Positions 35,130 through 45,648 of a stretch of 64,000 nucleotides of DNA are shown here, piece after piece (the stretch's first letter is position 1; each line of letters starts with the position of its first letter). Both the position numbers and the translations under genes were made by a program. The notes beneath the pieces were generated by a model. It saw only the letters and a list, made by a program, of their open reading frames with translations. It ran no database searches and was not told the DNA's origin. Source of the DNA: Trebouxia sp. TZW2008 (Eukaryota > Chlorophyta > Trebouxiophyceae > Trebouxiales > Trebouxiaceae); NCBI GenBank assembly GCA_002118135.1, contig BDIU01000146.1, positions 186,001 to 250,000 of the forward strand, read 5' to 3'.

Positions 35130-36393
35130 CCACTGGCTGGCCATGTAGAACATGGCTTCATGACTGGATCCTACTTCACCAGCCAGTCTTATTGCTGCTG
35201 CTGATGATGCTCATCCTGACAATATTCACACTGATGAATTGGGTTTGCAGGCAACCCATTGATGTTGCTACAGGAGATGCAGCCATGCACAGATCAGCAC
35301 ATCTGCATCTACATTGCTTGTGCACAAAGCTTGGCAATCATGGAGGCTGCGAAAAGCACGCATCATGTCTACCACAGAAACAGGAGCATGCATGATGTGC
35401 CAGTCAGCCATAACCCAGTTTGCGACAAGTAATTAATTTGTGACACTGTGACAATAAGTGCTTTGCATTGTATGTGGTAAACAGGTAAAGCATGACTGAC
35501 GCGCCTTGATGTGATGCTTGGAACAAGCAGGCCTGGCGAGACAGGACTTGGCCCACACACACCTAGCATTTGTGCTAGTCTGATATGACATTGTTGTTGC
35601 TACAGAGCAGGAGCATGGATGGTGGCCAGTCACAACTCAGTTATCTGACAAGTCTAGAATCTTTGGCTATACATCAGCAGCAGTCCTGGACTGACTGATA
35701 GATTTGTGTCGTTTGCATTACAGGGGAGGAGCATGGATGGTGTGCCAGCCAGCCATAATCCAGTCCTTCAAGAGGTTTTGGACCTTCGGCCGTACATTAA
35801 CACCAGTGCAAGCGCTATTCAAGAGTCCTTCTCTGTAGAGCGCACATACGTTGTGTTCAGAACACTTGGGCTGCGACACCTTGTTGTGGTGGATCGCCAC
35901 AACCACGTCAAAGGCATTGTCACTCGTAAGGTGGGTCATACTGGCTGTGCACAGCACACACTATGCCTTCTGTGCTTTATCTGAGCCTGTTTTGTGTCAA
36001 CTGTGATGCTTCTGAGAAGCAGACACATGTAAACTTGAAAGATGTTGGCTCATTTCTGGAGCATACAGAATGCTTTTGGAGAAATGTCTTTCAAGCACAA
36101 CAGATGATGAGCCAAGCCTCAAAAACCCTTTTGACACTTGCTCAAGCTGCCTGTATTTGCTCATGCAGCAAGTGATGTGAAGTTTCAGTTGATAACATGT
36201 GATTCATGTGCATGCAAATGGCCCATGGTACTGAGCTGCAAGACCTTGAGTGACAACATGTGGTGTGCAGGATCTTCTGGGTTTCAAATTGGATGAGGCA
36301 GTGGAAAAGGAAAAGGGAGCATCAAGTGGACTGATAGCATTGTCTAGACCAACATCAGTTGCATCACAGCTCGATCAGCACAATGCAGCCTAA
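26488..36393 (+). CDS. CLC-family chloride channel or chloride/proton exchanger
   Basis: Membrane anion transporter, probably of an endomembrane. Thirteen exons join in phase to 864 aa: 26488-26801, 27118-27234, 27687-27855, 28373-28586, 29391-29614, 30444-30578, 31204-31367, 31699-31826, 32728-32956, 33611-33716, 34373-34837, 35724-35930, 36271-36393. Signatures in order are VESIDYLPINSEIY before helix B, GSGLPVGPEGPMIHIGA with the gating Glu near residue 227, FGAPIGGLLFAYEELASFF with the proton-pathway Glu pair near 293-294, SGLFVPMLLIGSCIGRLVG near 532, and GAFMGGVTRLTISLAVIMME. Two CBS domains follow (VPVHHVMASP-type start in exon 11; FRTLGLRHLVVVDRHN in exon 12). The end DLLGFKLDEA is typical of CLC-6/7-like proteins. 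Retention of both glutamates predicts 2Cl-/H+ exchange. The usual GSGIPE anion-binding loop reads GAGVAE (about 183-188). Confidence 0.92.
26870..27115 (+). repeat. Minisatellite and (TTGACA)n-like tract at the CLC exon 2 acceptor
   Basis: About four units of roughly 40 bp containing GATGCAAGCATGCAGA (26885-27030) lead into a run of TTGACATTGACATTGACA hexamers (27030-27110). The run ends only a few bases before the genuine acceptor at 27117. Confidence 0.8.
27474..27646. mobile_element. MITE, Tc1/mariner-like, copy A
   Basis: A 173-bp element flanked by TA on both sides. The left end is CAGTGAGGTCTCTTTGTGA and the right end, reversed, is CAGTAGCTTTTCTTTGTAAG, an imperfect terminal inverted repeat. 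Internal words GCAGTCAGAAT, GTGATTGG and TTGAGTGTCC are shared with copy B. No coding capacity. Sits in CLC intron 2. Confidence 0.68.
27895..28050 (+). repeat. 3' echo of CLC exon 3
   Basis: This repeats the exon end, including VHLSAWTVGTIAP and AGVAEVTAYLND, then the donor CCGAAGGTCAG. It has a stop between the two halves. Confidence 0.85.
28216..28372 (+). repeat. 5' echo of CLC exon 4
   Basis: This encodes GSALHIGPEGPMIIKGIMMG, a diverged copy of the gating-motif region of exon 4 (GSGLPVGPEGPMIHIGAMIG), immediately before the genuine exon. A 3' echo of exon 4 (FWDPKDTKEFVTAG plus donor) lies at about 28692-28738. Confidence 0.85.
29063..29280 (+). repeat. 5' echoes of CLC exon 5
   Basis: A copy reading AGTAVGRAAAFGALIVGLLF then AYEELASY at 29075-29165 precedes the genuine exon at 29391. 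A shorter CTGCAGGGACTGTGC fragment at 29240-29260 repeats only the acceptor. A 3' echo (MLSVLTEDILRLAETTVTQG) follows at 29650-29755. Confidence 0.85.
30240..30425 (+). repeat. 5' echo of CLC exon 6
   Basis: The acceptor and first codons (TACAGGTCCAAACCCA) recur at 30270-30310 as TTGTACAGGTCCAAACCCAT, about 170 bp before the genuine exon. Donor-side copies with ATGATCATGCAGGTCTGGCT-like sequence lie at 30720-30790. Confidence 0.75.
31005..31110 (+). repeat. 5' echo of CLC exon 7
   Basis: A copy of the acceptor (ACAGGGGCGCAG) and the first codons, frameshifted, about 195 bp before the genuine exon. A 3' echo of exon 7 lies near 31490-31565, and one of exon 8 (ACAATGAGCTGGCCACCCTG) at 31895-31965. 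Confidence 0.75.
31577..31622 (+). repeat. Tetranucleotide microsatellite
   Basis: A pure (CTGT) run passes into a (CCGT) run, inside CLC intron 7. Confidence 0.9.
32255..32727 (+). repeat. Three 5' echoes of CLC exon 9
   Basis: Copies of ACAGGTGAGGATGCCATCAA and the following HLLSRGTHREFGYAALV region begin near 32263, 32414 and 32577, then the genuine exon at 32728. The first two keep the frame for 25-30 codons. The third has a stop and frameshift. Confidence 0.9.
33015..33490 (+). repeat. Three 3' echoes of CLC exon 9
   Basis: Copies of the exon end begin near 33038 (LFVPMLLIGSYIGQVVGLVC, nearly intact), 33232 (VPMLLIESCFGRLVG) and 33432 (heavily decayed). Fidelity falls with distance from the donor at 32956. 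Confidence 0.9.
33985..34372 (+). repeat. 5' echoes of CLC exon 11
   Basis: Units repeating GCAGGTCAGCAATGA, GCATGGTGCTG and GGCAATCATCATGGCCAAGT lie at 33995-34100, 34130-34200 (decayed) and 34235-34330, ahead of the genuine exon at 34373. Confidence 0.85.
34877..35040. mobile_element. MITE, Tc1/mariner-like, copy B
   Basis: A 164-bp element flanked by TA. The left end is CAGTAAACCTCCTTTGTAA and the right end, reversed, is AAGTACACTCTCTTTGTATG. Most of its interior matches copy A at 27474. It lies about 40 bp after the CLC exon 11 donor. Confidence 0.68.
35076..35132 (+). repeat. AGC/GGC trinucleotide microsatellite
   Basis: A run of AGC units with two GGC interruptions, intronic in CLC. 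Confidence 0.9.
35375..35723 (+). repeat. 5' echoes of CLC exon 12
   Basis: Units with ACAGGAGCATG, CAGCCATAACCCAGT and a following ACAAGT recur near 35380-35430 and 35603-35655, copying the start of exon 12 at 35724 (ACAGGGGAGGAGCATGGATG). Confidence 0.8.
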
Positions 36394-36540
36394 GGCCTAC
36401 GCTGAACAGCAGGTTGGGTGTGCTAAATTCACAACTTTCAGAACTGCAGCAAATTGGCGGTGTCAACTTCATGGTGTGTTTTGTGTTGCCTTGAATTGCA
36501 CTTTTTGTCTCTTTTGCTTCATCTGCCACAGACAGCTCTT

Positions 36541-37400
36541 TCACCGTTCTCTACGCTGCTCTGGAGTTAGTCCCCTCCCCCCGCCACATTGTGGGCAAGT
36601 GATTTGTCCAAATCCTTGACAGTCATAGCACCTAGCAAAGCAGGCAGTATCCAGTATTTCTGATCCAGTCAATGCAGCACTCAAACCCAAGTCTGATACG
36701 CGCTCAGCTTACTTCCATCTCTCGAACACATTGCCATTTTTCTTATTTCTTCCTGTTCCCTGCGTGTGAAACATCTGGACCCTTGAAAGTCTGAGCTCCA
36801 AGGTAGTCCATGTTTGATGTTTGGTGTTGAGCGTTTGCAACATGATTGTTATGGTGCTTGCATGGATGCAATGTGGCCTGCACTGCATGACTCACCTTGC
36901 AGCCTGGGCACGCTATGGCACCTGCAGGTAGACAGCACCTCAACAGTCAAGTTTTGTTTTGGGATTGTGAAAGCGAAGAGTGTCTTTATGATTAATTTTG
37001 AGCTGCTTCGCTCTCACCCTTTGCTTGGCATTTTTTGCATGTCTGCAAAGCATAGAAAGAGCGAACTTAGGCGCAGTTGGCAGATCGCATGAGCTGACCA
37101 GTAGGCCATTCACACCATTGGATTCAGTCAGGTCAAACATAGCAAAGATGCAACAAGGCAAACGAATGTTCAGGCTGTTCCTATTCGTCAGCAACAGCAT
37201 TCAAGACGCACTTTCGGGGAGCTTTTGCCACCAAAAAGTCCTCCAAAGATGCCAGCGGCCACGACTAGTCGAGAAGCAGTCTGCCGCTGAGGACGTGCTG
37301 CTGTTCGCTGCAGAATGCCATGGGCAGATCGCGACCCCGACAGTGACGGGCATTTTGGCCCTGGAGCCAGCGCCGAGCTGCTGAAAGAGCTAGCAAGCAT
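36541..37400 (-). CDS. Small DnaJ-type (CXXCXGXG) zinc-finger protein, probably plastid-targeted
   Basis: Four exons join in phase: 37400-37232, 36921-36896, 36759-36713 and 36631-36541, giving 110 aa. The N-terminus (MLASSFSSSALAPG, then Ser/Arg-rich to about residue 45, ending RLVVAAG) looks like a transit peptide. A short GIFGGLFGG linker follows, then a cysteine-rich domain with ACPGCKGTGRNKKNGN, CYDCQGFGQITC and CPQCGGGRGLTPEQRRER. These match the CXXCXGXG zinc-binding pairs of DnaJ-like, BSD2-like and SSUH2-like proteins of plastids, which assist folding or assembly of photosynthetic complexes. The J domain itself is absent, as in those small proteins. An alternative donor at 37211 breaks the frame, so 37232 was chosen. 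The stop lies 147 bp from the convergent CLC stop. Confidence 0.78.
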
Positions 37401-39019
37401 ATCCGCAATCCGCGAGCTACTCTTTTGGACTTGTTGCGCACGCTTCTGCTTGAACTGCCGGCTATGAAGGTCACCAAGATAGAGTCAGTCAGACCTAACA
37501 AGACGTCATTCTCTGGTTCTACTGCTTTCACTGCAACTCGCAATGTGTCATGCTTCAACGGGACGCAAATACGGCTATCAAGATGAAGGTCGCCGAGCCT
37601 GACGCGTGCTTGTCTGCAAGATAGCCAAGGATTGCTGCAGGGGCTTGCACAAGTTTGAACATTTTATTGGCTGTGACTAATGCTGAACCTTGCCCATCAG
37701 TTCTGCCATCAGCATGGGGCAGTGGCATCAAAGCAGAGGCTTCAGCTGCATAGCAAGGGCGGCCACACACACTTGCTGCTGCTTGCCTACGCAGCTGATG
37801 CGACAATGGCTGCGCCTCGCAGCACAGTTTGCAAGCTGTAAGTCAAATGACTGCATGCATGCATGTGCACGGTGCTCGCTTATGCATGCAGCATGGGAAC
37901 CATGACGTGAGACAAGCCTCCAGACTGTTTGCTGCTGTCGCTCCAACTCGATGCAGAAAAAGATTTCTTACCAACTTTCACCTGTCAATGGCAAAATTTC
38001 TAATTCAATGGTGATGTGAGCATGAGAGCATCTGTGACACAGCTCACATCTCAGCTGATGCAAATGCTGCACAGGTTGTCGCACAAAGTGGCGTTGACAT
38101 TGTTACAGTCGCAATTGGCTGGTGGGGTTTGCCACAGTGACTTGAAGGCGTCCCTCCATGCAAATTGATGATCTGGCAAATCCAACCTGGGCGCTCTTGT
38201 TTGCCGAAGTGCTGCTGCAACCTGGTGCAAAGGTGGTTCAGCGCGATCTGCAGTTAACAGATGCCACAATGCATTTGCAGGCAATCCCTCCATGCAGGTT
38301 GATGATCTGGCAAAGTCAAAGGTTTGACTGCATTGGCGAGAGGACCTGCAGGAGCCCTACGTGCTGCTCTGGCAAAACCAATCTTGTTGCGAACCCCGCA
38401 GCGTTGTTCGTTCTGTCTGCTTGCTCACGGCAGGACTTTAGTTGCTGAGCGCTCGCTGCATTCAGCACCAGCGTAGTGTGGCACCCGCGCGCTTTAGGTT
38501 AAAGCAAGCCTTGTGCTCGGTTCAACTTTGCATAGCTTCGACGCTGGCAATCCTGAGGTCTTTGCAGCCTGCCAGCAGGCAGAACACCGACACTCATAAC
38601 GTAGAGCAAAGACCACACCAGACTGCAATCTTACTCCGTCCGCGCCTCGCGCTTGACTCCGTGATCACCTGCTCAGCGAAAGGCGGGACGCCACAACTTA
38701 GGCGCAGCGCTTGTGTCAGACCCGCAAAGACATCTTTCAGAGGTAACTTCCGCAACAGAGAACCGCATAAGCCCTTAGGGTCCGAGCGCAAGCATATATA
38801 GAGCCCAGCACGCTGGTGTGCATAGCATGTTTGCCTATTCAGGCTTACGCGCCCGGAGTTCGCTGACGCCCGCTCAGCCTCGCCCTCATCGTTATCCGTG
38901 CATGCTGACCGAGTGAACAGCTTCTGACGTGTGTGCGGGACAGCTTGAGTCTTGTAGCCAGTCACTAGGCTCCTGCACTGTCAGGAGCAACATTGACACT
39001 TGGCAGGCACTGAGTCAAT
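37401..39019. other. CpG-rich region with no resolved gene
   Basis: CpG-rich sequence runs from about 37200 to 38950, suggesting one or more promoters or short genes. Good splice sites exist on the plus strand (for example AGCT|GTAAGT near 37841 and an acceptor near 38072), but I could not chain them into a recognisable protein. The word CCCTCCATGCA followed by TTGATGATCTGGCAAA recurs at 38151 and 38286, an echo-like duplication. Confidence 0.35.
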
Positions 39020-40162
39020 ATGCGCACACAATGGCCCTCAGACTCTGACCTGCACCCAGCAGAAGCATCCATGATGGCGGCACAGCAGCAACAGCAATAC
39101 ATGGACAGCAAACAAAACGCATATATAAGCTTTCCTCACTCAGAACAGGCAGGTATTCAAGGTCTGCCAGACCCTCAGCAGACTGAGCTACTTCATGTAA
39201 GTGCCTTGCATTCTGCTTTGTATCTGCTTTTGTTGTATGGGCTCTTGAGCTTTGATACATGCAGGCGATGCAGAATGTGACTGGACGCTTTATCAGAAAT
39301 GCAGTCACTCAGCTGCGAAAGCGAGCAGCCGGCCTGTGCATTGAGGAGCTCAAAGAGTACAAGGTAGCCTTTTTTACAAAGTGCTGTTGGAAGGCATGCC
39401 CTTTAAAGTCGTCGTATGAAACGCAATCTGCATTCGCAGAGAGCAAAGACGCTGAGCATCCTTGAAGCTCCAAGGCAAACACAAGCATCGCATAGTCGGC
39501 CCGCAAGCACCAGCTATCTGGTGCCCACTGTCTCTCAGAGCCATACCATAGTTGACGCCAGCCAGCTCAGCTTGCCTGATTTGCAGCATACTGCTCAAGA
39601 TTCTCCACCAACAGATGCTGCACAAGCACAGCTTGCACTTTCCAAGAATGAGCTAAGTAGGGACGCAAGCACCCAACAACAGATGTCTGGCAGCTCTCTA
39701 CATGTCTCGCACGGCATTCCAGCTTCAACATCTGCTCAAGCACCAGCTCTTCTTGGGAGTCACATGCTGGACCATGGACGTAGTGTACTTGATGCCCAAG
39801 ATGCGTTGACCTGCTTGTCAAACAGAGCAAACCCAAGCGGAGTCAAAAGCAACCAGCAACTCTTTGATGCAGCTTCAGCCGCTCCCTCTGGCGATGTAGA
39901 GTTACAATGCTCCAGTGCCTCAATTTCCCTTGATGGGTCAGCTTCTGACAGTCAACCATCTGCTGGAAAGCAAGAGGTGCAGCTGCCGTCCAAGCAGACA
40001 GCTTATTCCAATTCATGGTGTCAAAGTGCATCGCAGCCACTTGCTTCTGGGAATGGCTGGCTACATGTGCCATCTCAGCCTGTCACGCATTTTTCACCCA
40101 CAAAGCTTGCATGTATGCCAAGCTTCAGCTTTAGTAAGCAGCCGTGTCCAGTCATGTGGTGA
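39020..40162 (+). CDS. Uncharacterised Ser/Gln/Ala-rich 332-aa protein
   Basis: Three exons join in phase 0: 39020-39196, 39265-39363 and 39440-40162. The middle exon and its flanks hold the only conserved-looking part: NVTGRFIRNAVTQLRKRAAG, then LCIEELKEYKRAKTLSILEA, an amphipathic helical segment at about residues 62-105. The start contains a short Gln run. The remaining 220 or so residues are disordered and rich in Ser, Gln, Ala and Pro. I do not recognise the family. The short 68-76 nt introns lack echoes. A regulatory or scaffold protein is possible, but nothing in the sequence shows it. Confidence 0.68.
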
Positions 40163-40723
40163 TCAACAAGCAGATTCTGAATAGAACTTCTTTTTGCGAC
40201 ATCTGTGATGATAGCTGTGTAGTCCTCTGTGTGCCCTTGTCATGGTTGGTGTCAACATTTCAGAGAGTTTGATAGCAAAGAACAGATGGTGCAATTCACA
40301 ACGCTGAGTCAATTGCAGCTAGATGTATGTCGCGTGTCTGAGTGAGATTAACTTGGCTGGTCTGTGGTACAGTTTGCATGTACATGTTGTTCGCCAAATA
40401 CATTAGGCCATGCTTTTGAGATTTCTGAACACTAACTGCACAGTAAATTTACTGCAACAGCTGACGGACATCTGCTTGTAACTACCTGAGTTGGTGACAA
40501 ACTGGCGCGCGGCAGGGTAGACATAGCTGTGCAGAAGGCTTTGCCAGATGCCACAAATGACATTCTGCCTCAGCATGAGATGTTGACCTTTCACAGCACA
40601 ATTAGCGTCGTTCAACGGCATTAAGAGCCCATCGATTTGCGTAGCATGTACAGCGTATTGTCCTTCAGGCTTCTCGTTGATGTTATGAACTGAACCTGCC
40701 AAAAGACGGCCACCGACTGCGGG
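40163..40723. other. Intergenic, no gene seen
   Basis: Open frames are short on both strands. CpG content increases from about 40500, probably the promoter of the gene that starts at 40724. Confidence 0.4.
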
Positions 40724-42024
40724 ATGGATTCTATTGATCACTGGCAGCTGATCAGATCCGTGCTACTGCTCGCCTCAAGCCTGGCATGGCTTGTAGCAGC
40801 TGGTCGTGACGAAGTTGACTGGTCAGGTTGCTTGATGTATGTGAGTCGTCTGCTGATCGCAAGTGTTGCTAGTGGCTCAGGTTGCTCTTTCTGCTGCAAC
40901 AGCAACTGCTGTATTCAGGTCAGCTGGATAACCCTCCTGCATGTAGGCATGCCGCCATGGAAAGCTCAGTTGCACACACCACACTCTACGGCCCAGGTGC
41001 ATTGTGGGAGTCTGCTGCTCTGTGACCATGCAAATTTGCCACAGTTGCTTCATCAGCTGTTCATGCTGCAGGTTGTGCTTCCTGCTGTTGTGTTGCTCCC
41101 TGGAGCATGTTGCCTCGTCTTGCTGGCATCGCTTTGCACAGCGCCAGTCATGCAACACGTCTCCTGCTCCTGGCATTGGGCTCTGCACATGAGCAGCGCT
41201 AGTGTAAGTCGCTTTGTCATGGCAACCCCGCAATCTTGCAGACATAAATTTTGGAATGTGGAACTAGCCTGACGTAGTACCTCTGCATGCGCAGGTTGTG
41301 CCAATTGTTGCGGCTGCTGTAAGAAGTGATTGTCCTGCTGCCTCAGCACAGCGTATGTTGATATTCTTCAGGTATATTTGACTGTGCATAATGATGTTTC
41401 CTCCAGAATGCTTGCAGAGGTGCACCTTGCCTTTTGGCATACTTGCAGCGCATTGCAATTTCTCGGCTGATACACTGTGCTTTCAATGCTATGTAGGCCG
41501 CAAGGAATGCATGAGACAACAGCCACTTTGCAGGCAGCTTGCACTATGCTGGTGAGTCCACAAAAGCAAAAGCATGAGAAGCGCTATGCGCACCTGGCAT
41601 GCTGTGCACAACTCGCATCTAATGGCTGAGCGGGCATCTTGGCAATGCTTGTACATGATCGTGAACTGACAATTCACAGGCAGAATTGTTTGACAAACTG
41701 TTCTTGATACGTCGGTTCACTCACGGCTTGTATATGTGTTTAGGGAACTTGGCTTGGAGCATTGCCCATGCCGCTGGATTGGGGCAAATCCTGGCAGGTA
41801 TATTTGATCACTTGCATGCTGATACCCAGGCATGCCTGATTGGCATTGATTCATCTTTCATGTCAGCAACGTGTCTCGCTCATTGTCTCTACTGAATTGC
41901 AGAATTGGCCAATCAGCTGTTCTTTTGGAGGGGCTCTGGGCAATACAGCAAGTCTGGCTGGAGCGTGCTTGTACACTTCCCCTATGTATGCTCGTGGCAA
42001 AGTGACTCCCAGCATATGAGTTAG
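40724..42024 (+). CDS. Hypothetical hydrophobic protein (incomplete exon model)
   Basis: Supported pieces are 40724-40840 (MDSIDHWQLIRSVLLLASSL and on, ending at a GTGAGT donor in phase 0), 41072-41203 (hydrophobic VVLPAVVLLPGACCLVLLAS, GTAAGT donor), an exon of about 120 nt beginning at 41680 (AELFDKLFLIRRFTHGLYMC) and a last exon from about 41904 to the stop at 42024. The exon or exons between 41203 and 41680 are unresolved. Candidates around 41400-41550 clash in phase. The hydrophobic segments suggest a membrane protein. No family was recognised. Confidence 0.38.
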
Positions 42025-42289
42025 ACCAGAGACAGAAAGACATTGCACGCTTTGGCTAGCTAGTGCACTGCCATTGCGGCTCTAGGTCAGGTTAGTAAGG
42101 TGACGTGACATGACTAAGGCAAGTCAAGCTGCAACGTTTCATCGGCCACAGTCGCGACGCTCTGAACACGCTCGCGCATTCTATGTGTGAGATTTTGCGA
42201 TGCGAGAGTCTTTCAACTCGTAGCCAGTACGTTGATGATCTTCTTGCGAAGTGACGCCTGACTGATATTGTACACACGCTCCTGAGCAA

Positions 42290-43745
42290 ATGTCTTCGAC
42301 TTTGTCCGACCTCGCGACAGCGTACAAATCCTTGCCCGTCGAGGGACTACTGATCGGTCATTGTCTGCTAGTCGCATCTTGGTACCGGGACTTCAGAGAT
42401 CGATTCCTCCTGTGCTACTGGGTGAGCGATTGCATGCTGCAAACTCAGGCATGCCGGATGCGACAGCATGATGGGACCACCAACTCACAGTTCGATGCAG
42501 ATCGGCTTTGCTGCTGCTTTTGGAGGCGGAGTGGTGTCCTCTTTACTTCTGCAAGACCCTGTGAAAGCACCCATCGCCCTTTTCCACGGCAACTATTTGG
42601 GCCTGGTCTGGACCATCTGCTGGTGGTCAATCAATTATTTCCCAGGAGATCTAGTATCCTCATTGCACACTCTGCTGCCTGCAAGGATGCTGACAAAGGT
42701 GAGTTGCTGCTCCATTGCACCTCAAGCTGCTGTCGGCCTTTGTGGAAACCAATCCTCACTGCTCACTCATTCCATCACTTCCCCTTTGAACGCAGGCTTG
42801 CCTCAACATCTTGAGGGCTAGCTTGATAGCTGCCAGGGTAGACCTGAGTGTCTCAAAGTACCCTGGAGTCATCGCTGCTCCTCTTGTCATTGGCACTGTT
42901 GCTGGAAGCGGTGGCAAGCTAATGCAAGATGGGGTTCAGCTGGCTTGTGGTTCCTTAGCAGGTCAGAAATGCCCTGTTGGGACAATCTACATCAGTCTGT
43001 GACATTTATGTTGCCAAGCATGTCTGTGTGTGCATGACGATGATGGCTTGTGCTTTGCATGCAAGCAAAGCTGTGCTGCTTTGATATGCCTCTGCATGCG
43101 GTGCCAGAAGTTTCGTTGCTGTTTGATCGCAATACATTGGTCTAGGATGCAGTTGCAGCGCACGCATTGCCTTGCCCTCACTCTGTTGTGGGTTGTGCAA
43201 TCCCTTCAGCCTTTTGCACACGCTACACGCTCAAACAATCACAAATGGCAGTCTGTAGCTTGCACTGACATAGCCGGCACTGCAACTGTGCCAAGTAAAA
43301 GGCTGCAAGTGGCTTTGCTGATGTTTTGCTGCACAACTTGCCGGACTGGTGTTGTGATCACACACAATGACTCAACTCTGAGCATTTCTGATCCATGTTG
43401 CTGCACACGCCTGCAGGACGTACTGAGGTTTCAGCACCAGGTTTTGCTCTCAGGAGCGGCTTTGCTGGTGCCTTTGTACACTATATGACTGTATATATAT
43501 TTGAAGTCCTGAAACCCAATGAGGGTCTAGCACTCATAACCACAGTGTATGTAGTGCATGGGTTGCTGTCTGATCTACTGAAACAGCCACTGGATTATAC
43601 ACATCCATTGGCTGTAATTGCACACACATTGACAAATGTACCTATGCCTGGGACGCTGCCAGCGTCTAAGCAGGCTCCAAGTAAACACAGCAAACCAGCA
43701 AGATCAAGCAGTAACTCCACAGCTGATGTCAAGAAGGACAAGTGA
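42290..43745 (+). CDS. TRIC/TMEM38-like trimeric intracellular cation channel
   Basis: Four exons join in phase: 42290-42421, 42501-42698, 42796-42961 and 43417-43745, giving 274 aa. The order of hydrophobic segments matches TRIC channels. IGFAAAFGGGVVSSLLLQDP corresponds to the family's FGGG-containing helix, followed by WTICWWSINYFPGDLV, then a polar turn and VIAAPLVIGTVAGSGGKLMQ (family GxxxGxGG turn), then FALRSGFAGAFVHYMTVYIF. The C-terminus is Ser/Lys-rich and hydrophilic, as in animal TRICs. Those channels carry K+ counter-current during Ca2+ release from the ER or SR. The algal role is inferred only. Identity rests on pattern, not on a search. Confidence 0.66.
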
Positions 43746-44689
43746 CACTTGAGGAGGACTACCATTGACTGACATCTAGAAGGAAAGAACAAGAATATTC
43801 TATATACATGACGGGCCTCTGTCTAAGGCAGCCCAGGATACTGACATCCAGAAGCATTGCCAACTGTACATGTCAGGCTGATGAATTTGCTGCAGTCAGT
43901 CTTGGGCTTGGGAGGTGCAGATGCAAAGCCTCATCAGCATTGGCAAATATGGCTTTATAGTGTCATATGTGCTGTCGGCGCCGTGCAATGAGGAGCCAAA
44001 CAGCTATGCCTGCCTAGAAATGCATATGTGCCCAGTACTGTGCTGCCTGCCATGGTGCTTTATATATGTAAATGGTTACAGCTTTGTTACTCAGGGTTCA
44101 GAACTGTACATTGCCATGAGTAGTCATCAGCGGTAGCATTTGCCTGCCTATGTGTTGTACATCAGCAGAATACCTGACTGCTACAGACTCTAGCATCCAT
44201 GCAAAGATCCGCATTCTGCCACCATCAACATCAAAGTAACACAGCAAAAGGTGTTTGAAGCTGCTGGTCAAGAGTACTGCATTGGCACAGTAGCCTGCGT
44301 GACACTATGGCAGCTCCAAGTACAGCAGGATCTTCTGTTTACAAGCAGAGAACAGCCTCATGCACATGTTACCGCTTGCAACAGATTATTGCTTGTTCTT
44401 CCATGCCTGCATAATCAGCAAACAATGCTTTGATCTCTGCTCTGTGCAAAATTGTGCAACACATGCATCAGCTTAGGTGTGAGTGGTGTCACAGAAAGTC
44501 ACTTAGGCATGAAGGAACATTCATGCCTAAGTGACTTTCGAGTTGCAGACAATGCTTTGACAAATCTGCAACAACATTACAGCGCAGTCATCAGGTGCAG
44601 GCCATCTCAGTGTAGGTCAAGTCAGACCAAAGCAAGACAAAATGCGGTAGCAGTAGAGGGTTCAAAATTCAAATTTGATTCCAAAAGTT
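43746..44689. other. Intergenic, with one strong hairpin
   Basis: No exon was recognised between the TRIC-like gene and the convergent orphan gene. It contains the inverted repeat at 44495-44538. Confidence 0.4.
44495..44538. repeat. Perfect 19-bp inverted repeat with a 6-nt loop
   Basis: Left arm AAAGTCACTTAGGCATGAA at 44495-44513, loop GGAACA, right arm its exact reverse complement at 44520-44538. Either strand would fold into a stable hairpin. It lies about 150 bp past the stop of the minus-strand orphan gene that ends at 44690. Confidence 0.93.
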
Positions 44690-45648
44690 TTAATTGCTCA
44701 CCACCAGGGCTTCCATGAGCTTGGTGCCCTGCTCAGGCCCTCCCCGTACTAGAACATTGTGATCCTTCAAAATCTGAGCTGCTTCTATCTTGTCACGACC
44801 AACTTGCCCCTCCTGATCAGCAGCAAAGCCCGTAACTCAAACCAGAATTGGGCTTGAGGCCAAATGCAAGTCAGCACAGACATTCAGCAAGCCATGCATT
44901 GATTAGTCAAGATGCCATTTCAACGTTGACTGACCTGTGATTAGCACCACAATTGAACTTGGCACCGCTGAAGGTCAACAGGGAACACTCAACATGCTAT
45001 GCAATGATTGTGATCATTAGTCATGATGTCGATGTGTCATTGCGAAACACAATGCCAGTGTCAGTGTGCATACCATCCATGTTCTCACAGCGGTGCTTTT
45101 GCGCTGCTGAAGTTCCTCTGCGGTGATGCTCTTACCTGCTCCTGCACCTCCATCTTGCAGCGCCTGCATATGCAATATTCATATTTGCAAGCCTACTCAT
45201 GAGGTCAAGTGTGGCAACATCTTTCAGCTATAGTCGGAGCTATGATTAAAGTGCTCCTGCATTTGGCAAGAAATGCACACCTACGTCTGCAGTCTCGGGG
45301 AATTCTCTTTTCAGAACGTCCTGCTCGTGGACGATGCCAACTCTCTCGTAAGCCCCTTGTTGAGAATTAGTCCCGCTTGATCTGCAGACACAGAATTGCT
45401 TGTGGGGCTGCAAAAGCGCCAGCACGATGGCATACACATTGTTCCAATGCTTTCACAGTCCTCACATGTATCCTTCGCCGTCGACTACTGTTGCAAAGGA
45501 TCTGTTTGAGGTCTGGTAACGCAAGTACGCACGAAGCTGCAACGCTCGATGCGCGCCTCGCATTACCGCACAAGACCTTCTTCTCTTTTTCCAGAACACA
45601 CCAGTAGCTGTCGACGTTGAAAGCAGCCGTGAACTGCTTTTGCACCAT
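44690..45648 (-). CDS. Uncharacterised 159-aa protein
   Basis: Four exons join in phase on the minus strand: 45648-45466, 45407-45285, 45163-45136 and 44835-44690. The N-terminus is Cys-, Ala- and Arg-rich (CGNARRASSVAASCVLALPD) and could target an organelle. The middle reads YERVGIVHEQDVLKREFPET, then a Gly-rich turn (LQDGGAGAG) and the C-terminus QVGRDKIEAAQILKDHNVLV, ending in KLMEALVVSN. I do not recognise the family. It starts 117 bp from the divergent oxidoreductase gene and probably shares its promoter. Confidence 0.58.

Noticed and set aside
35076..35132. AGC repeat as a polyserine or polyglutamine coding exon
   Set aside because: It lies in a CLC intron between exons whose phases already join without it. 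It is ordinary microsatellite DNA.
37555..37806. Minus-strand frame ending ATFILIAVFASR as an exon of the zinc-finger or another gene
   Set aside because: It was examined because of its regular composition, but no consistent splice chain or family resemblance was found.
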